DNA of 64,000 nucleotides from Roseiarcus sp963780825 (GCA_963780825.1 CAWADL010000011.1:42990-106989); one strand, 5' to 3'; shown: positions 20,064 through 29,874, counted from the stretch's first letter. Notes: generated by a model from the sequence alone, not told the origin. Program-made: numbers and translations.

Positions 20064-21095
20064 TCAGGCCGCTAGCAGCGCCCGCGTGCGCGGAATGACC
20101 TCTCGCCCGTAAAGCTCGATGCATTTCATCATGCGCGCATGCGAAAGACCGCCGGCGCTGTATTTGAGATCGAAGCGGGAAACGCCGAGACCCTGGACGG
20201 TCGCGGCAATCTTGCGCGCGACGGTCTCCGGGGAGCCGAGATAGAGCGAGCCTTCTGCGACTTCCTGATCGAATTCCTGGCTCGTCATTGGCGGCCAACC
20301 GCGCTCGCCGCCAATACGGTCGCGCATAGTCTTATAGTCGGCGTAGAATTCATCGCGCGCAAGCGCGTCGGTTTCGGCGACATAGCCCGGCGAATGCACG
20401 CCGATCTCCGGCGTCTCGTGGCCGAGCTGACCGCAGGCGCGACGGAAGAGGTCGGCGTAGCTGCGAAATCGCATCGGCGCCCCGCCGATGATCGCGAGCA
20501 TCATCGGCAATTGGTGGCGCGCCGCGCGCACGACCGACTCCGGTGAACCGCCGACGCCGACCCAGGTTTTCAGCGTTCCGCTCTCGGGTCTCGGATAGAC
20601 GCCCTGGTTGATCAGCGGCGGCCGCAGCCGCCCGCTCCAGTTGACCTTTTCCTGCCGCAACATCGCGACGAACAGGTCGAGCTTCTGTTCGAACAATTCC
20701 TCGTAGAGCGAGAGGTCGTAACCGAACAGCGGAAAGGATTCGGTGAACGAGCCGCGCCCGACAATCACTTCCGCGCGGCCGCCGGAAAGCGCGTCGACCG
20801 TCGAGAAGCGTTGGTAGACGCGGATTGGATCGTCCGACGAGAGCACCGTCACCGCCGAGCCGAGCCGGATCCGCTGCGTCCGCGACGCAATGGCGGCGAG
20901 CACCACCTCGGGCGCCGAGACGGCGAAATCGGCGCGATGATGTTCGCCGATCCCGATGAAATCGACGCCGAGTTGGTCGGCGAGAACAGCCTGCTCGACG
21001 AGATTGCGCAGAACCTGCGCCTGAGGAAGCTCGGCGCCATCGGCGGCGTGGGTGACGTCGCCGAACGTGTCGAGACCGAGTTCGAGCGGCTTCAT
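20064..21095 (-). CDS. LLM class flavin-dependent oxidoreductase
   Basis: A luciferase-like monooxygenase of about 343 residues that probably uses FMNH2 or F420-type flavin chemistry. Visible family features are the N-terminal LELGLDTFGD, IGIGEHHRADF near residue 55, the SAVTVLSSDDPIRVYQRF block, EVIVGRGSFTESFPLFG and the C-terminal YLGSPETVARKI. The start at 21095 is preferred because AAGGTGG precedes it and it leaves the upstream oxygenase intact; a start at 21128 would overlap that gene by eleven bases. It is co-directional with the 2OG-Fe oxygenase and GapR genes and may share their transcript. The substrate is unknown. Confidence 0.88.
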   Translation of the reverse strand: MKPLELGLDTFGDVTHAADGAELPQAQVLRNLVEQAVLADQLGVDFIGIGEHHRADFAVSAPEVVLAAIASRTQRIRLGSAVTVLSSDDPIRVYQRFSTVDALSGGRAEVIVGRGSFTESFPLFGYDLSLYEELFEQKLDLFVAMLRQEKVNWSGRLRPPLINQGVYPRPESGTLKTWVGVGGSPESVVRAARHQLPMMLAIIGGAPMRFRSYADLFRRACGQLGHETPEIGVHSPGYVAETDALARDEFYADYKTMRDRIGGERGWPPMTSQEFDQEVAEGSLYLGSPETVARKIAATVQGLGVSRFDLKYSAGGLSHARMMKCIELYGREVIPRTRALLAA

Positions 21096-21117
21096 ACCGA
21101 TTTCCACCTTGCTCAGC

Positions 21118-21783
21118 TCACCGGACACGCACCGGCTGATCCGGATAGCTCAATTGTTCGCGCGCGCGCCACTCGCTCGTGACGTAGTTCAGGATCACGG
21201 ATCGGCGCACGCCCTCGATGGTTCTTTTTTCAAAGCCATGCCAGGTGCTGTCGCCGGGCACGAACACCATGGCGCCGCCGCGCTTGAACGGCGAGACGCC
21301 AAAATGCTTGTCCTCAGCCTCGTAGATGTCTGTGCCGAGCTTATCGTGGCCGGGGCCCTCGGAGAGATAAATGAGGCAGGTGAATTTCTTCACGCCGAGA
21401 TCCGTATGCGGCTGTAGCCAGAAACCATCGACGTCCTGCGCGTATTCGAGCCGCAGATACGTTTCATCGATCGGCGCGCCGAACGCTTCGTGGATGCGGG
21501 AGACGACGCGGGTCGACTGCAGCGCCTCGGCCACCGCCCCCATCACCGGAAATCTAGCGACGCCGGTGGCGTCGAAATAACTGCGCTGATCGTTGTGCAA
21601 TTCGCGCTTGCCGGAAACGCCGTTCAATACCGGAGGCGCGAATGGCAACTCGGCGAGAACATCCGAGATTTCGGGCGGAAAAGTGTTCTCGAGCAGATAG
21701 TGGCGGTAGGGTCGCTCGTAGGCGCGGCGCGACTCGACGGCGGCTTCGAACGCCTTCGCGACGCGAAGCGCCGACGGGCTCAG
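21118..21783 (-). CDS. 2-oxoglutarate/Fe(II)-dependent oxygenase-like protein
   Basis: A protein of about 220 residues with a double-stranded beta-helix oxygenase core. The iron ligands are visible: HTD in FWLQPHTDLGVKKFTC, and the distal His in STWHGFEKRTIEGVRRS, where Arg would bind 2-oxoglutarate. Good coding character extends upstream of the first usual start codon (TTG at 21648) to at least 21783 (ESLSPSALRVAKAFEAA, then RPYRHYLLENTFPPEI), so the true N-terminus is longer. No standard start codon is found in that frame, suggesting an indel near 21790. It lies between GapR and the LLM oxidoreductase. The substrate is unknown; similar proteins are annotated as hydroxylases of small molecules or proteins. 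Confidence 0.7.
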   Translation of the reverse strand: MSPSALRVAKAFEAAVESRRAYERPYRHYLLENTFPPEISDVLAELPFAPPVLNGVSGKRELHNDQRSYFDATGVARFPVMGAVAEALQSTRVVSRIHEAFGAPIDETYLRLEYAQDVDGFWLQPHTDLGVKKFTCLIYLSEGPGHDKLGTDIYEAEDKHFGVSPFKRGGAMVFVPGDSTWHGFEKRTIEGVRRSVILNYVTSEWRAREQLSYPDQPVRVR

Positions 21784-21823
21784 GGATTCCGTGGATGTCC
21801 AAGAGAAGGTCCTTCTCGATCGA

Positions 21824-22096
21824 TCAGTTGGCGCCGAGCGCAGCCATATAGAGGTCGATCAACGTCTCCTCTTCTACGCGCTTTTCCTTGTCCTGCCCAC
21901 GGATCGAGACGATTTTGCGGATGATCTTCGGGTCGAAGCCATTTGCCTTGGATTCAGCGTAAACCTCTTTGATATCTTCGGAAATGGCCTTTCTTTCCTC
22001 GCCGAGACGTTCAATGCGTTCAATAAAGGCGCGCAGATGTCCGGCGTTGATTTCCACTGACCCGGACTCCTCCGGGCCCCTTGGCGGCTTGGCCAT
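21824..22096 (-). CDS. gapR: GapR/DUF2312 nucleoid-associated protein
   Basis: A 90-residue protein matching DUF2312, the family of Caulobacter GapR, which binds AT-rich and overtwisted DNA ahead of replication and transcription. The helical, charged sequence carries the hallmark segment AFIERIERLGEERKAISEDI followed by ESKANGFDPKIIRKIV. The ATG at 22096 gives the usual N-terminus; an upstream start at 22132 would add residues without family support. The gene is intact. It is conserved across Alphaproteobacteria and helps place the organism in that class. Confidence 0.93.
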   Translation of the reverse strand: MAKPPRGPEESGSVEINAGHLRAFIERIERLGEERKAISEDIKEVYAESKANGFDPKIIRKIVSIRGQDKEKRVEEETLIDLYMAALGAN

Positions 22097-22161
22097 GTCG
22101 ACTCTCAAACACAAAAAAGGGCGCGAAGGCATGGCCGCCCTCGCGCCTCACGTCAAGCGGA

Positions 22162-22485
22162 TCAAGCGGCCTTGCGGAGGGGAACGTAACGGGGAGACGG
22201 CCGTCGCGTCGGCGCAATTGGCTTGGCCTCTACAATCGAGCCGAGGCGAGCCATCCGCCGAGCGGAAAGCGCGAAGGCAACCGAGGCGGCGAAGGCGAAT
22301 GCCGCGCCGAGCGTAAAAACCGGCGCGTGCAGCCACAAGCCGGCTCCGAAAACGAGCGCGCCGACGCAACCGAACAGAACTGTCAGGCCCAGAAACGTGT
22401 CGCTGATTTGCTCGGTTTGGCGGTGAACTCTCTCGCGCTCGTGCATGAGAGAGTAGATCTCGGGGAATTCAGCATAAGCAGTCAT
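22162..22485 (-). CDS. small two-helix membrane protein, hypothetical
   Basis: A 107-residue protein starting at 22485 (an in-frame start at 22497 is possible). A soluble N-terminal helix (EFPEIYSLMHERERVHRQTE) is followed by two hydrophobic segments at about residues 34-54 and 57-77, then an Arg/Pro-rich tail likely in the cytoplasm. No family is recognised. It lies upstream of gapR on the same strand. The frame and codon use look real, but the function is unknown. Confidence 0.5.
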   Translation of the reverse strand: MTAYAEFPEIYSLMHERERVHRQTEQISDTFLGLTVLFGCVGALVFGAGLWLHAPVFTLGAAFAFAASVAFALSARRMARLGSIVEAKPIAPTRRPSPRYVPLRKAA

Positions 22486-22670
22486 TATTCGCCTCACGGC
22501 ATTCGCTGCACTTGCCTGTAATACTCTGCAGCTTCAGGAAGGTTTCCCCCGATAAGTCGCATTTTAGTGATCGCGGGAAATCCTTCGCCTCGACGCCGCG
22601 CTTGCTCAAAAATGGGTGAATTGCTGACGCGGCTCGGATAAAGGCCTATCGCCCGGAGCCAAGTACTAGC

Positions 22671-24182
22671 ATGACCGACCGTATCTCACTCACTGTCCAG
22701 GATTTAATCGAGGAGAGCGGCGTCGGCTTCGGCACTAGCGGCGCGCGCGGGCTCGTCAGCGCGATGACGGACCGGGTCTGCTACGGCTATACCACCGGCT
22801 TCCTGAGCTATTTGAAAGAGATCGGCGAATTTGGACCTGGCCGCGAGGTCGCCTTCGCCGGCGACTTGCGCCCAAGCACCCCGCGCATTCTCCAGGCCTG
22901 TGCGCAGGCGATCCGCGACGCCGGCGGCGCGCCGGTTTTTTGCGGGTTTGTCCCAACGCCGGCGCTGGCTTTTTACGCCTTCCAGCGTCGGATACCTTCG
23001 CTGATGGTGACTGGGAGCCACATCCCCGATGATCGCAACGGCGTGAAATTTCATCGCGCCGCAGGGGAGGTGCTGAAGACGGACGAGGCTGGCATCGCCC
23101 GCCAGCCGCTCGCCTTCGAAGCGGCCCGTTTCACCCCCGAGGGGGCGCTCATCGATCCCGCGCCTTTGCCCGCGCCTCGCAACGTCGAAGACGATTATCT
23201 CCGACGCTATGTGGATTTTTTTGGCGCCGATGCGCTGCGCGGCTTGACGGTTGGGCTCTACCAGCATTCCGCCGTGGGACGGGATCTGTTCGAGCGCATC
23301 TTACGCGCGCTCGGCGCCGAGGTGACCCCGCTTGGCCGGTCGGACCGCTTCATTCCCGTCGATACAGAAGCCCTCCGCCCCGAGGACGTCGACCTCGCCC
23401 GGATGTGGGCGGCGCAACATCGGCTGGACGCCATTGTCTCGGCGGACGGCGATTCCGATCGCCCGCTACTCGCCAATGACCGTGGCGAATGGCTTCGAGG
23501 CGACATTTTGGGGCTGATCTGCGCGCGCGAACTTGGAGCCGATTGCGTCGTCACCCCGGTGAGCAGCAACACCGCGCTGGAAAAGAGCGGCGCCTTTCCG
23601 CGCACGATCCGCAGCCGCATTGGATCGCCCTATGTCATCGCGGCCATGCAGGAGGCGGGCGCGAAGGCGGGCGTCGTCTGCGGTTACGAGGCGAACGGCG
23701 GGTTCCTGCTCGGCAGCAGGGTCACGCGCGAGGGCCGCGAATTGACCACGCTGCCGACCCGCGATGCCGTGCTGCCCATCGTCAGCGTGCTGGCGGCGGC
23801 GAAGCGACGGTCGGTGACCGATCTCTGCGCGGACCTGCCGCAGCGGGTGACCTGGAGCGATCGGCTAAAGGATTTCGCGACTGCGGATAGCCAGGCGATC
23901 CTGGCTTTTCTGACGTCTGGCAGTGAAACGGAGCGCCGAGCGCGGATCGAAACGCATTTTCAGCGGCTTGCCGGCGACCTGGCGCATATCGACCAGACAG
24001 ACGGCTTGCGCATGAGCTTTTCGAGCGGCGCCGTCATCCACCTTCGCCCCTCCGGCAATGCGCCGGAATTGCGCTGCTATACCGAGGCGGATAGCGAAGA
24101 GAGCGCGCACAGCCTCAACACCGCCGCGCTGAGGCTGGTTCGAGACGAGCTATCGAAAGCGGCGATTGCCGCACCCGATTGA
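22671..24182 (+). CDS. phosphomannomutase/phosphoglucomutase-family enzyme
   Basis: An intact 503-residue alpha-D-phosphohexomutase. It interconverts hexose 1- and 6-phosphates through a phosphoserine. The active-site serine lies in VTGSHIPDDRNG (about residue 118), the Mg2+-binding loop is DGDSDRPL (about residue 262), the sugar-binding loop is GYEANGG (about 346), and the phosphate-binding loop is LRPSGNAPELR (about 463). SHIP rather than SHNP occurs in a subgroup of bacterial phosphomannomutases. Likely substrates are mannose or glucose phosphates feeding nucleotide-sugar and polysaccharide synthesis. It stands alone, preceded by a 170-base promoter region. Confidence 0.85.
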   Translation: MTDRISLTVQDLIEESGVGFGTSGARGLVSAMTDRVCYGYTTGFLSYLKEIGEFGPGREVAFAGDLRPSTPRILQACAQAIRDAGGAPVFCGFVPTPALAFYAFQRRIPSLMVTGSHIPDDRNGVKFHRAAGEVLKTDEAGIARQPLAFEAARFTPEGALIDPAPLPAPRNVEDDYLRRYVDFFGADALRGLTVGLYQHSAVGRDLFERILRALGAEVTPLGRSDRFIPVDTEALRPEDVDLARMWAAQHRLDAIVSADGDSDRPLLANDRGEWLRGDILGLICARELGADCVVTPVSSNTALEKSGAFPRTIRSRIGSPYVIAAMQEAGAKAGVVCGYEANGGFLLGSRVTREGRELTTLPTRDAVLPIVSVLAAAKRRSVTDLCADLPQRVTWSDRLKDFATADSQAILAFLTSGSETERRARIETHFQRLAGDLAHIDQTDGLRMSFSSGAVIHLRPSGNAPELRCYTEADSEESAHSLNTAALRLVRDELSKAAIAAPD

Positions 24183-24256
24183 TTATAAGCCCGGACCTCG
24201 CCTTGCCGACCGCCCTTTGGTCGAAACCTTGGGACGGTCGAGACGGCCTAGTTCAA

Positions 24257-24967
24257 TTACGGTGTAACGTCGCTACCGCCACAGTGAGGTTGGGCAAACA
24301 TCGACGGGTCGATGGCTGCTGTTGGGTAATAGGCGATGTTGTCGGTGTTGTTGTTGACGCCCTTCGGGATTTTATTGTAGCCGGCCGCCGCGCGCATCCG
24401 ATAGGCGATCGCATGGTCTGCACAGGAAGTGTCGCCGCTCACGCCCAGACCGCCAATCACCTGGCCACCTAAGTACAGCGCGACGCCGCCGCCGAACGTG
24501 ATGATTCCGCCGGGATTGAAGTTCACGCCTGTGCCCGGTCCGCTGCCCTGTGAGATGGCGTTGTAAAAGGGGTTGAAGGGGTTTGAATTGTTGAGGCCGT
24601 ACAGTGAGCCGCCGGGCTGCGTCGGTCCGTAAAGATTGGCGGTCGAAAGAGCGAGCTTGTTGTTGCTAAAGTCGTTGGCGGTTTCCGCTTTCGCGATCGC
24701 AATCGCTCGGCTGCCGGGCCAAGCATCGCCGATCTTGATGACGGAGCACAGGATGCCCTGGCGATCCACCACCGCCGACCACATCATGTTCGGCGTGAAT
24801 AACCCGCCATTGTTCATCGTCACGACGCTTGCCAGCTGACCTTGGATCGACTTGACCGTCGATTTAGGAATGCCGCAATTCTGATATTGAGGCGCCGGAC
24901 CGTTGTCCGCCCGCGCGCCAACACACGACAGCGCCAAGCCGGCGACGGCGTAATACAATGCTCTCAT
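24257..24967 (-). CDS. secreted haem-binding protein of GlcG/HbpS family
   Basis: A 236-residue exported protein: signal peptide MRALYYAVAGLALSCVGARA, then a GlcG/HbpS (DUF336-type) domain with SAVVDRQGILCSVIK, SRAIAIAKAETANDFS and the glycine-rich GGVALYLGGQVIGGLGVSG. HbpS-type proteins bind haem or degradation products and may sense redox stress; others of the family accompany degradative operons. An insertion rich in Asn, Gly and Pro (about residues 112-150) and three or four cysteines are visible. It stands alone. The precise ligand is not predictable. Confidence 0.75.
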   Translation of the reverse strand: MRALYYAVAGLALSCVGARADNGPAPQYQNCGIPKSTVKSIQGQLASVVTMNNGGLFTPNMMWSAVVDRQGILCSVIKIGDAWPGSRAIAIAKAETANDFSNNKLALSTANLYGPTQPGGSLYGLNNSNPFNPFYNAISQGSGPGTGVNFNPGGIITFGGGVALYLGGQVIGGLGVSGDTSCADHAIAYRMRAAAGYNKIPKGVNNNTDNIAYYPTAAIDPSMFAQPHCGGSDVTP

Positions 24968-25438
24968 GGCTGTTTCTCCCCTTTGCGAAATGCTTTGCCC
25001 TGAGCTCGCACGCAGGCGTCAGGGTTGCTTGTTTTGTAACGGAGCCGGATGGGCGCCAATTCGCTTTATGAAACGTATTCTATCTTGATAACTTAGCGAC
25101 GCGATACGACTTACTGAGCCCAACGGACGCGCTACGCGTTAACTCTACGTCTCAATTGAACCATACACAACAAGGCATTTACAAGACGCCAAACATAAAT
25201 GACACCTTTGTACGATTCTTAGATCTCCGGATTTCCTTTCCCGCGCACAGGAGTTCGAAGCAGTTTACAATCGATCGCGGGAGAAGACTTGGCGCGCCTA
25301 AGAAGACTGTCCCCTCCGAGCCAACGCCTCACTGCCCCTCCCGAAGGCCGAGTTTTTCTTTGTTCTGCGCCCGTCGCATGCAACACGACGAGGGCGGCTG
25401 GGTTCTATGATTCCCGCGTCCTCAGACAGGCGAATAAA
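24968..25438. other. intergenic region, no gene seen
   Basis: About 470 bases, AT-richer around 25060-25250. It separates the divergent HbpS-like gene and a small membrane protein gene and must hold their promoters. No convincing coding frame apart from a short low-character one. Confidence 0.35.
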
Positions 25439-25585
25439 ATGAACCGGAACGGTCTCTATGCGATCATCGGAATTCTCATCGTCGCCGCGGGCGTCTTAGG
25501 CTACGAATGGTATGCGGAGCGAGAGAAGAGCGATCGGGTCGAAATCAATATCGGAAAGAGCGGCTTATCGATCGAGAAGAAATAA
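25439..25585 (+). CDS. 48-residue single-helix membrane protein
   Basis: A short protein, MNRNGLYAIIGILIVAAGVL followed by a charged tail with INIGKSGLSIEKK. One membrane helix (about residues 6-24) is followed by a short, probably periplasmic tail. I recall similar tiny proteins, with the same helix and a conserved VEINIGK-G-SIEKK ending, as common hypothetical proteins in Rhizobiales. The ATG at 25439 is chosen because upstream residues lack protein character. The function is unknown. A REPIN-like element begins 18 bases after the stop. Confidence 0.6.
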   Translation: MNRNGLYAIIGILIVAAGVLGYEWYAEREKSDRVEINIGKSGLSIEKK

Positions 25586-25603
25586 AGGCCACGAACCGGG
25601 GCC

Positions 25604-25706
25604 GCCTGTAGCCGCGGACTACAGTCCGCGGTCTCCCCGAGATCGGCTCTTTCTCGGCAAGGCTCGATCTCTTAACCACCGCGGACTGGAGTCCGCGGCT
25701 ACAGGC
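25604..25706. repeat. REPIN-like palindromic repeat, copy B
   Basis: A 103-bp element with inverted ends (gcctgtagccgcggact and its exact complement at the right). Inner hairpins have ggact/agtcc stems where copy A has ggtct/agacc, so stem changes are compensated. The central hairpin is gagatcg/cgatctc. It lies between the 48-residue protein gene and tRNA-Glu. Confidence 0.85.
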
Positions 25707-25742
25707 GCGTGCGCAACTTACAGCTAAGCGTTTGGAAAATAT

Positions 25743-25818
25743 TGGCGCGCCCAAGGGGAATCGAACCCCTGTTTTCGCCGTGAAAGGGCGACGTCCTGGA
25801 CCGCTAGACGATGGGCGC
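25743..25818 (-). tRNA. tRNA-Glu (TTC)
   Basis: A minus-strand cloverleaf: acceptor GCGCCCA/TGGGCGC, anticodon TTC in CCCTTTCACGG, T arm AGGGGTTCGATTCCCCT, discriminator G and an encoded CCA at 25743-25745. The body covers 25746-25818. Confidence 0.96.
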
Positions 25819-25985
25819 TCGGACGGAGCGCCCTGGCCCCGCCCGCGCGCGGGTATACGAGCGCATAGGGGAAAGGGCAAGCGCGAGACGGTTTTCCGCG
25901 CAAGCCCCTTGCGCGCGCGCCAAGCGATCCGGATATTGCTGATCCGAGTCCCCCGTTCGAAGCTGAGGAGGCGCGACCCCTTACG

Positions 25986-28166
25986 ATGATGCGGCAGTAC
26001 GAATTGGTTGAGCGCGTGCGGCGCTACAATCCGCAGGCCGACGAAGATTTGCTGAACCGCGCCTACGTTTTCGCGATGAAAGCGCATGGCGCGCAGAAGC
26101 GCGCCTCGGGCGATCCCTACTTCTCGCATCCGCTCGAAGTCGCCGCGATTCTCACGGAATTCAAGCTGGACGACGCGACCATCGTCGCCGCCATGCTGCA
26201 CGATACGATCGAAGACACACCGGTCACCCGCGACGATCTCGACAAATGTTCGGTACGGAAATCGGCGGCCTGGTCGACGGCCTGACCAAGCTCAACAAGC
26301 TCGATTTCGCCTCCAAACACGCGGTCGCAGGCCGAGAACTTCCGCAAGCTGCTGCTCGCTATCGCCGATGACGCGCGCGTGCTGCTGATCAAGCTCGCCG
26401 ACCGCCTGCACAACATGCGCACGCTGCATTACGTGCCGCAGGCCAAGCGCGCGCGCATCGCCCAGGATACGCTCGATATCTACGCCCCGCTCGCCGGCCG
26501 CATGGGCATGCAGGGGCTGCGCAGCGAACTCGAGGATCTCGCCTTCCGCTATCTGATGCCCGAGGCGCAGACGCTGATTCTTGCGCGGCTCGAAGAGCTG
26601 AAAACCAAGAACGGCGCGCTGATCGCGCGCATCGCCGACGAGCTGAAGGATCAGTTCGCCCGCCGCGGCATCAAATGCGAGGTGCACGGCCGGCAGAAGC
26701 AGGCCTATTCGATCTGGCGCAAGATGGAGCGCAATTCGATCTCGTTCGAGCAGCTCTCCGACATCTACGGCTTCCGCATTCTCGTCGACAAAGTCGAGGA
26801 CTGCTACGAAGCGGTCGGCGTCGCGCACACGACTTGGCCGAGCGTGATGGGCCGGTTCAAGGATTACATTTCGACGCCGAAGCAGAACGACTATCGCTCG
26901 ATCCATACTACCGTCGTCGGCCCTGGCTTGCAGCGCGTCGAACTGCAAATCCGCACCCACGACATGCACGAGATCGCCGAATTCGGCATCGCCGCGCATG
27001 CGCTCTACAAGGACGGGCGCAGCGCGCTCGATACCGGCGAGAGCGTCGCCTACCGTTCGCTGCGGCAGATCATCGCGGCGCTGTCGAGCGACGATTCCGA
27101 GAAATTCCTCGAGCACACCAAGCTCGAATTGTTTCAGGATCAGGTGTTCTGCTTCACGCCGAAGGGGCGGCTGATCGCGCTGCCGCGCGGCGCGACGGCG
27201 ATCGATTTCGCCTACGCCGTTCACACCGACGTCGGCAATTCCGCGGTCGGCTGCAAGATCAACGGCCGCATCGCGCCGCTCATCTCGCCGCTGCGCAACG
27301 GCGACGAGGTGCTGATCACCCGCTCGGCAAGCCGGACGCCTCCGGCGGCGTGGGATTCCATCGTCGTCACCGGCCGCGCGCGCGCGGCGATCAAGCGGGC
27401 GACGCGCGAGGCGGCGAGGGCGCAATATGGCGGGCTCGGGCGCCAGATCGTCGAGCGGGCTTTCGAGCGGGCCAGCCGCAAATTCTCCGACGCCAAACTG
27501 AAGTCGGCGCTGCCGCGGTTGGCGCGGCATTCGATCGACGACGTGTTCATCGGCGTCGGCCGCGGCGAGATCTATTCCGCCGACGTCGTGCGCGCGATCT
27601 ATCCCGACTTCCGTGAGGAGCGGAAAGCCGGCCCTGCCATCTCGCCGAACGAGAGTGGCTGGTTCGGCTTGGCCAAGGCCAATCAGCTGGTGTTCCGTGC
27701 GCCCGGCACGGACCCCTCGGTTCCCTTGCGCGGGCTCGAGGCCGACACGCCGGTGCGTTTCGCGCCGAAGGGAGGCGCTGTGCCTGGCGAGCGCATCGTC
27801 GGGATTCGGACGCAGGGCGAGGGCATCACGATCTATCCGATCCATTCGCCGGCGCTGGTCGAATTCGATGACAAGCCGGAGCAATGGCTCGACGTGCGCT
27901 GGGATCTCGACAAGGCGAAGAAGTCGCTTTTTCCGACGCAGATCCTGGTGACGACACTCAACGAACCCGGCGCGCTCGGCGCGGTGGCCGCGACCATCGG
28001 TGAGACGGGCGCCAATATCGACACGGTCGTCTTCAACCCGACAGGGCCGGATTTTCGCGAAATCCGCTTCGATCTGGAGGTCTCCGACATCCAGCATCTC
28101 AACGCGGTGATCGCGCAATTGCGCGACAAGCCGGTGGTCAGCAAGGTCGAGCGGATCAGCGGGTGA
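25986..28166 (+). CDS. rsh: bifunctional (p)ppGpp synthase/hydrolase Rsh (two frame breaks)
   Basis: The alphaproteobacterial RelA/SpoT homologue that makes and degrades the alarmone (p)ppGpp. Domains in order: HD hydrolase (SHPLEVAAILTEFKLDD, HDTIEDT), synthetase (RFKDYISTPKQNDYRSIHTT, VELQIRTHDMHEIAEFG), TGS (CFTPKGRLIALPRGATAIDF) and a C-terminal ACT domain (VTTLNEPGALGAVAATIGE). The frame changes near 26250 and back near 26327. Residues on both sides, including FGTEIGGLVDGLTKLNKLDF in the middle frame, match the family exactly, so two single-base deletions in the sequence are the simplest reading. Full length, about 727 codons, is normal. It begins 170 bases after tRNA-Glu on the other strand. 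Confidence 0.93.
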
Positions 28167-28875
28167 AGCGAAGCCAGGGCATGAATCTCGGCTGAACTTC
28201 TGCACCAGCCATGATCGCTGTCGACATGGAAATGCGTGGAAATTGCGGATGGACCGACCCAATCTCAAGGACTTAGCCGTGCATTTCATGGTCGCGGCGC
28301 TTTTTTCACGCCTCGTTTCAACGCGTTAGCTGCGAAACGCGTCGCCCGGGGGGGGGCGCGCCCTGCCGCCTCGCCACGTCTTCAAACAACGAACGCGATT
28401 TTAAGCGTCGATCTGGCGAAGGGGAAGGTAATTAACTGTCCGAGACGGCGCCGCCGCAAACAGTTTTACGTCGGAAGGCGCCACGGCTTGGGGAGTGCGA
28501 ACTGAGCGTAAAACAGACAATGTAGCTTGGATCTCCGGTCTAGAGTTGGCGCTTGAGGCGAGATCGCCAGGTGAGGTTTGACCTCGAAAACGCGCCGGTT
28601 TCGTCATGGCGGACTTGTTGCTCGTAGCGGAGAAATCCCTGACAGGTGTTCGGACTGATGCCTGACGGTTTACCGGCGGACATCATGCTAGAGCATGCCG
28701 CCTTATTGTTGAATGGCCACTACGCGCGACGTGAGGATCAAAGCGCTTCGCGGAGCGTCGGCCTCCAGGCCGACGTTGCGGTTGATACCTGAGCAGGCCG
28801 AGTTGGGCCCCAAAAAGGTCGGCGTGGACGCCGACCCTCCGTCAGACCGCTTTACTACTTCCTGACCCGTCCCCG
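28167..28875. other. long intergenic region with two REP-like hairpins
   Basis: About 700 bases without a supported gene. It includes a C/G-rich run (gggggggg near 28350) and two perfect hairpins: 28756-28775 (cgtcggcct/aggccgacg) and 28817-28836 (ggtcggcgt/acgccgacc). These lie 40 bases apart in opposite orientation, like a REP doublet. Nothing else is recognised. Confidence 0.45.
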
Positions 28876-29094
28876 TCAATGTTCGAGCCCAGCGGCGCTA
28901 TCGTTGTGAGCATCGACAGGCCCTGTATCGCGACCCTGGCGCAGTTGCTTCTTTAGTTGTCCCACCTCCCGCTCCAAGCGTTCGATGCGATCGATAGTGT
29001 AGTCAAAGCTGGTGTATTCCATCGCTTGCAACCAGGCGAAGACGGCCGCGAGCGCGCGACGAAGTTTCCCCTGCTCTTCGCTTACGGCCTTCAC
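28876..29094 (-). CDS. small coiled-coil protein overlapping SDR gene
   Basis: A 72-residue protein starting at the GTG at 29094, which overlaps the SDR stop as GTGA, a typical coupled arrangement. The middle, DYTIDRIERLEREVGQLKKQ, is a predicted coiled coil and follows the aromatic segment FAWLQAMEYTSFDY; the tail is polar. It resembles no named family. The overlap and the non-random heptads support a real gene; low length is the main doubt. Confidence 0.45.
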   Translation of the reverse strand: MKAVSEEQGKLRRALAAVFAWLQAMEYTSFDYTIDRIERLEREVGQLKKQLRQGRDTGPVDAHNDSAAGLEH

Positions 29095-29837
29095 AGTTGC
29101 GACCAACCGCCGTCGACCGGAAGTTCCGCGCCGGTCGTGAAGGTCGCGTCGAACGCGAGGAAGAGGACGGCCTTCGCGACTTCCTCCGACGTCCCGAAGC
29201 GCTTCATCGGATTGCCCTCGCGCATCTGCCGAGTGACCTCGGCAGCCATGTCTTTGTCGGGGAAGCTTTTGTTGAGGATCGGCGTGTCGATGGGACCGGG
29301 CGTCACCGCGTTGACGCGAATCTCCCGAGGAAGCAGCTCGGCGGCGAACACCCGAGCGAAGGAGCGCAGCGCAGCCTTGGCGGCTCCGTAGGCGGCGAGG
29401 TTGGGCATTCCCTTGACGTTGGCGATCGAGGTCGTGAGGACGACAGCGCCTCCCCGGTTGATCAGCGGCGCGAGCTTCTGGACCGCGAAAAACGGTCCCT
29501 TGGCGTTCAGATTGAACATCTCGTCGTACATGGTCTCGGTCGTGTTCTCGAACGGCGCGAAGAGGCCGAACCCGGCGTTGACAAAGAGCAGGTCGAACGT
29601 TCCGAACTCGGCCTTCACCTGAGAGGCGAGGGCGTCGATGTCCGTCAACGACCGCGCGTCGCTCGAAACCACGAGGGCGCCTTTCCCGAGCTCTTTCTGC
29701 GCCGATTCCAGGCCGGCTTGCGAGCGGCCCGTCACCAGAACGCGCGCTCCCCCATCGAGGAGCATCTTCGCCGTCGTGAGCCCCATGCCGCTCGTGCCGC
29801 CGAGGATCACCGCGCGTTTCGCTTCGTACCGTTGCAT
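29091..29837 (-). CDS. short-chain dehydrogenase/reductase
   Basis: A complete 248-residue classical SDR. The NAD(P) site is VILGGTSGMGLTTAKML, the NAG motif lies in FVNAGFGLFAP near residue 90, the catalytic Ser sits in VVLTTSIANVKG, and the YxxxK motif is YGAAKAALRSFAR. The C-terminus ends GAELPVDGGWSQL. It likely reduces or oxidises a small carbonyl or alcohol with NADP(H). An operator-like element shared with the second SDR and TetR lies just upstream, so it is probably part of the TetR regulon. The substrate is unknown. Confidence 0.9.
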   Translation of the reverse strand: MQRYEAKRAVILGGTSGMGLTTAKMLLDGGARVLVTGRSQAGLESAQKELGKGALVVSSDARSLTDIDALASQVKAEFGTFDLLFVNAGFGLFAPFENTTETMYDEMFNLNAKGPFFAVQKLAPLINRGGAVVLTTSIANVKGMPNLAAYGAAKAALRSFARVFAAELLPREIRVNAVTPGPIDTPILNKSFPDKDMAAEVTRQMREGNPMKRFGTSEEVAKAVLFLAFDATFTTGAELPVDGGWSQL

Positions 29838-29874
29838 GCGTATTCTCCTTGCGACCTCTGGGTCGCTTTGCTGA

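Noticed and set aside
26292..28289. A 665-codon open frame antisense to rsh
   Set aside because: Composition is Arg/Asp/His-rich as expected for the antisense of a GC-rich gene, and the plus strand carries unmistakable RelA/SpoT domains.
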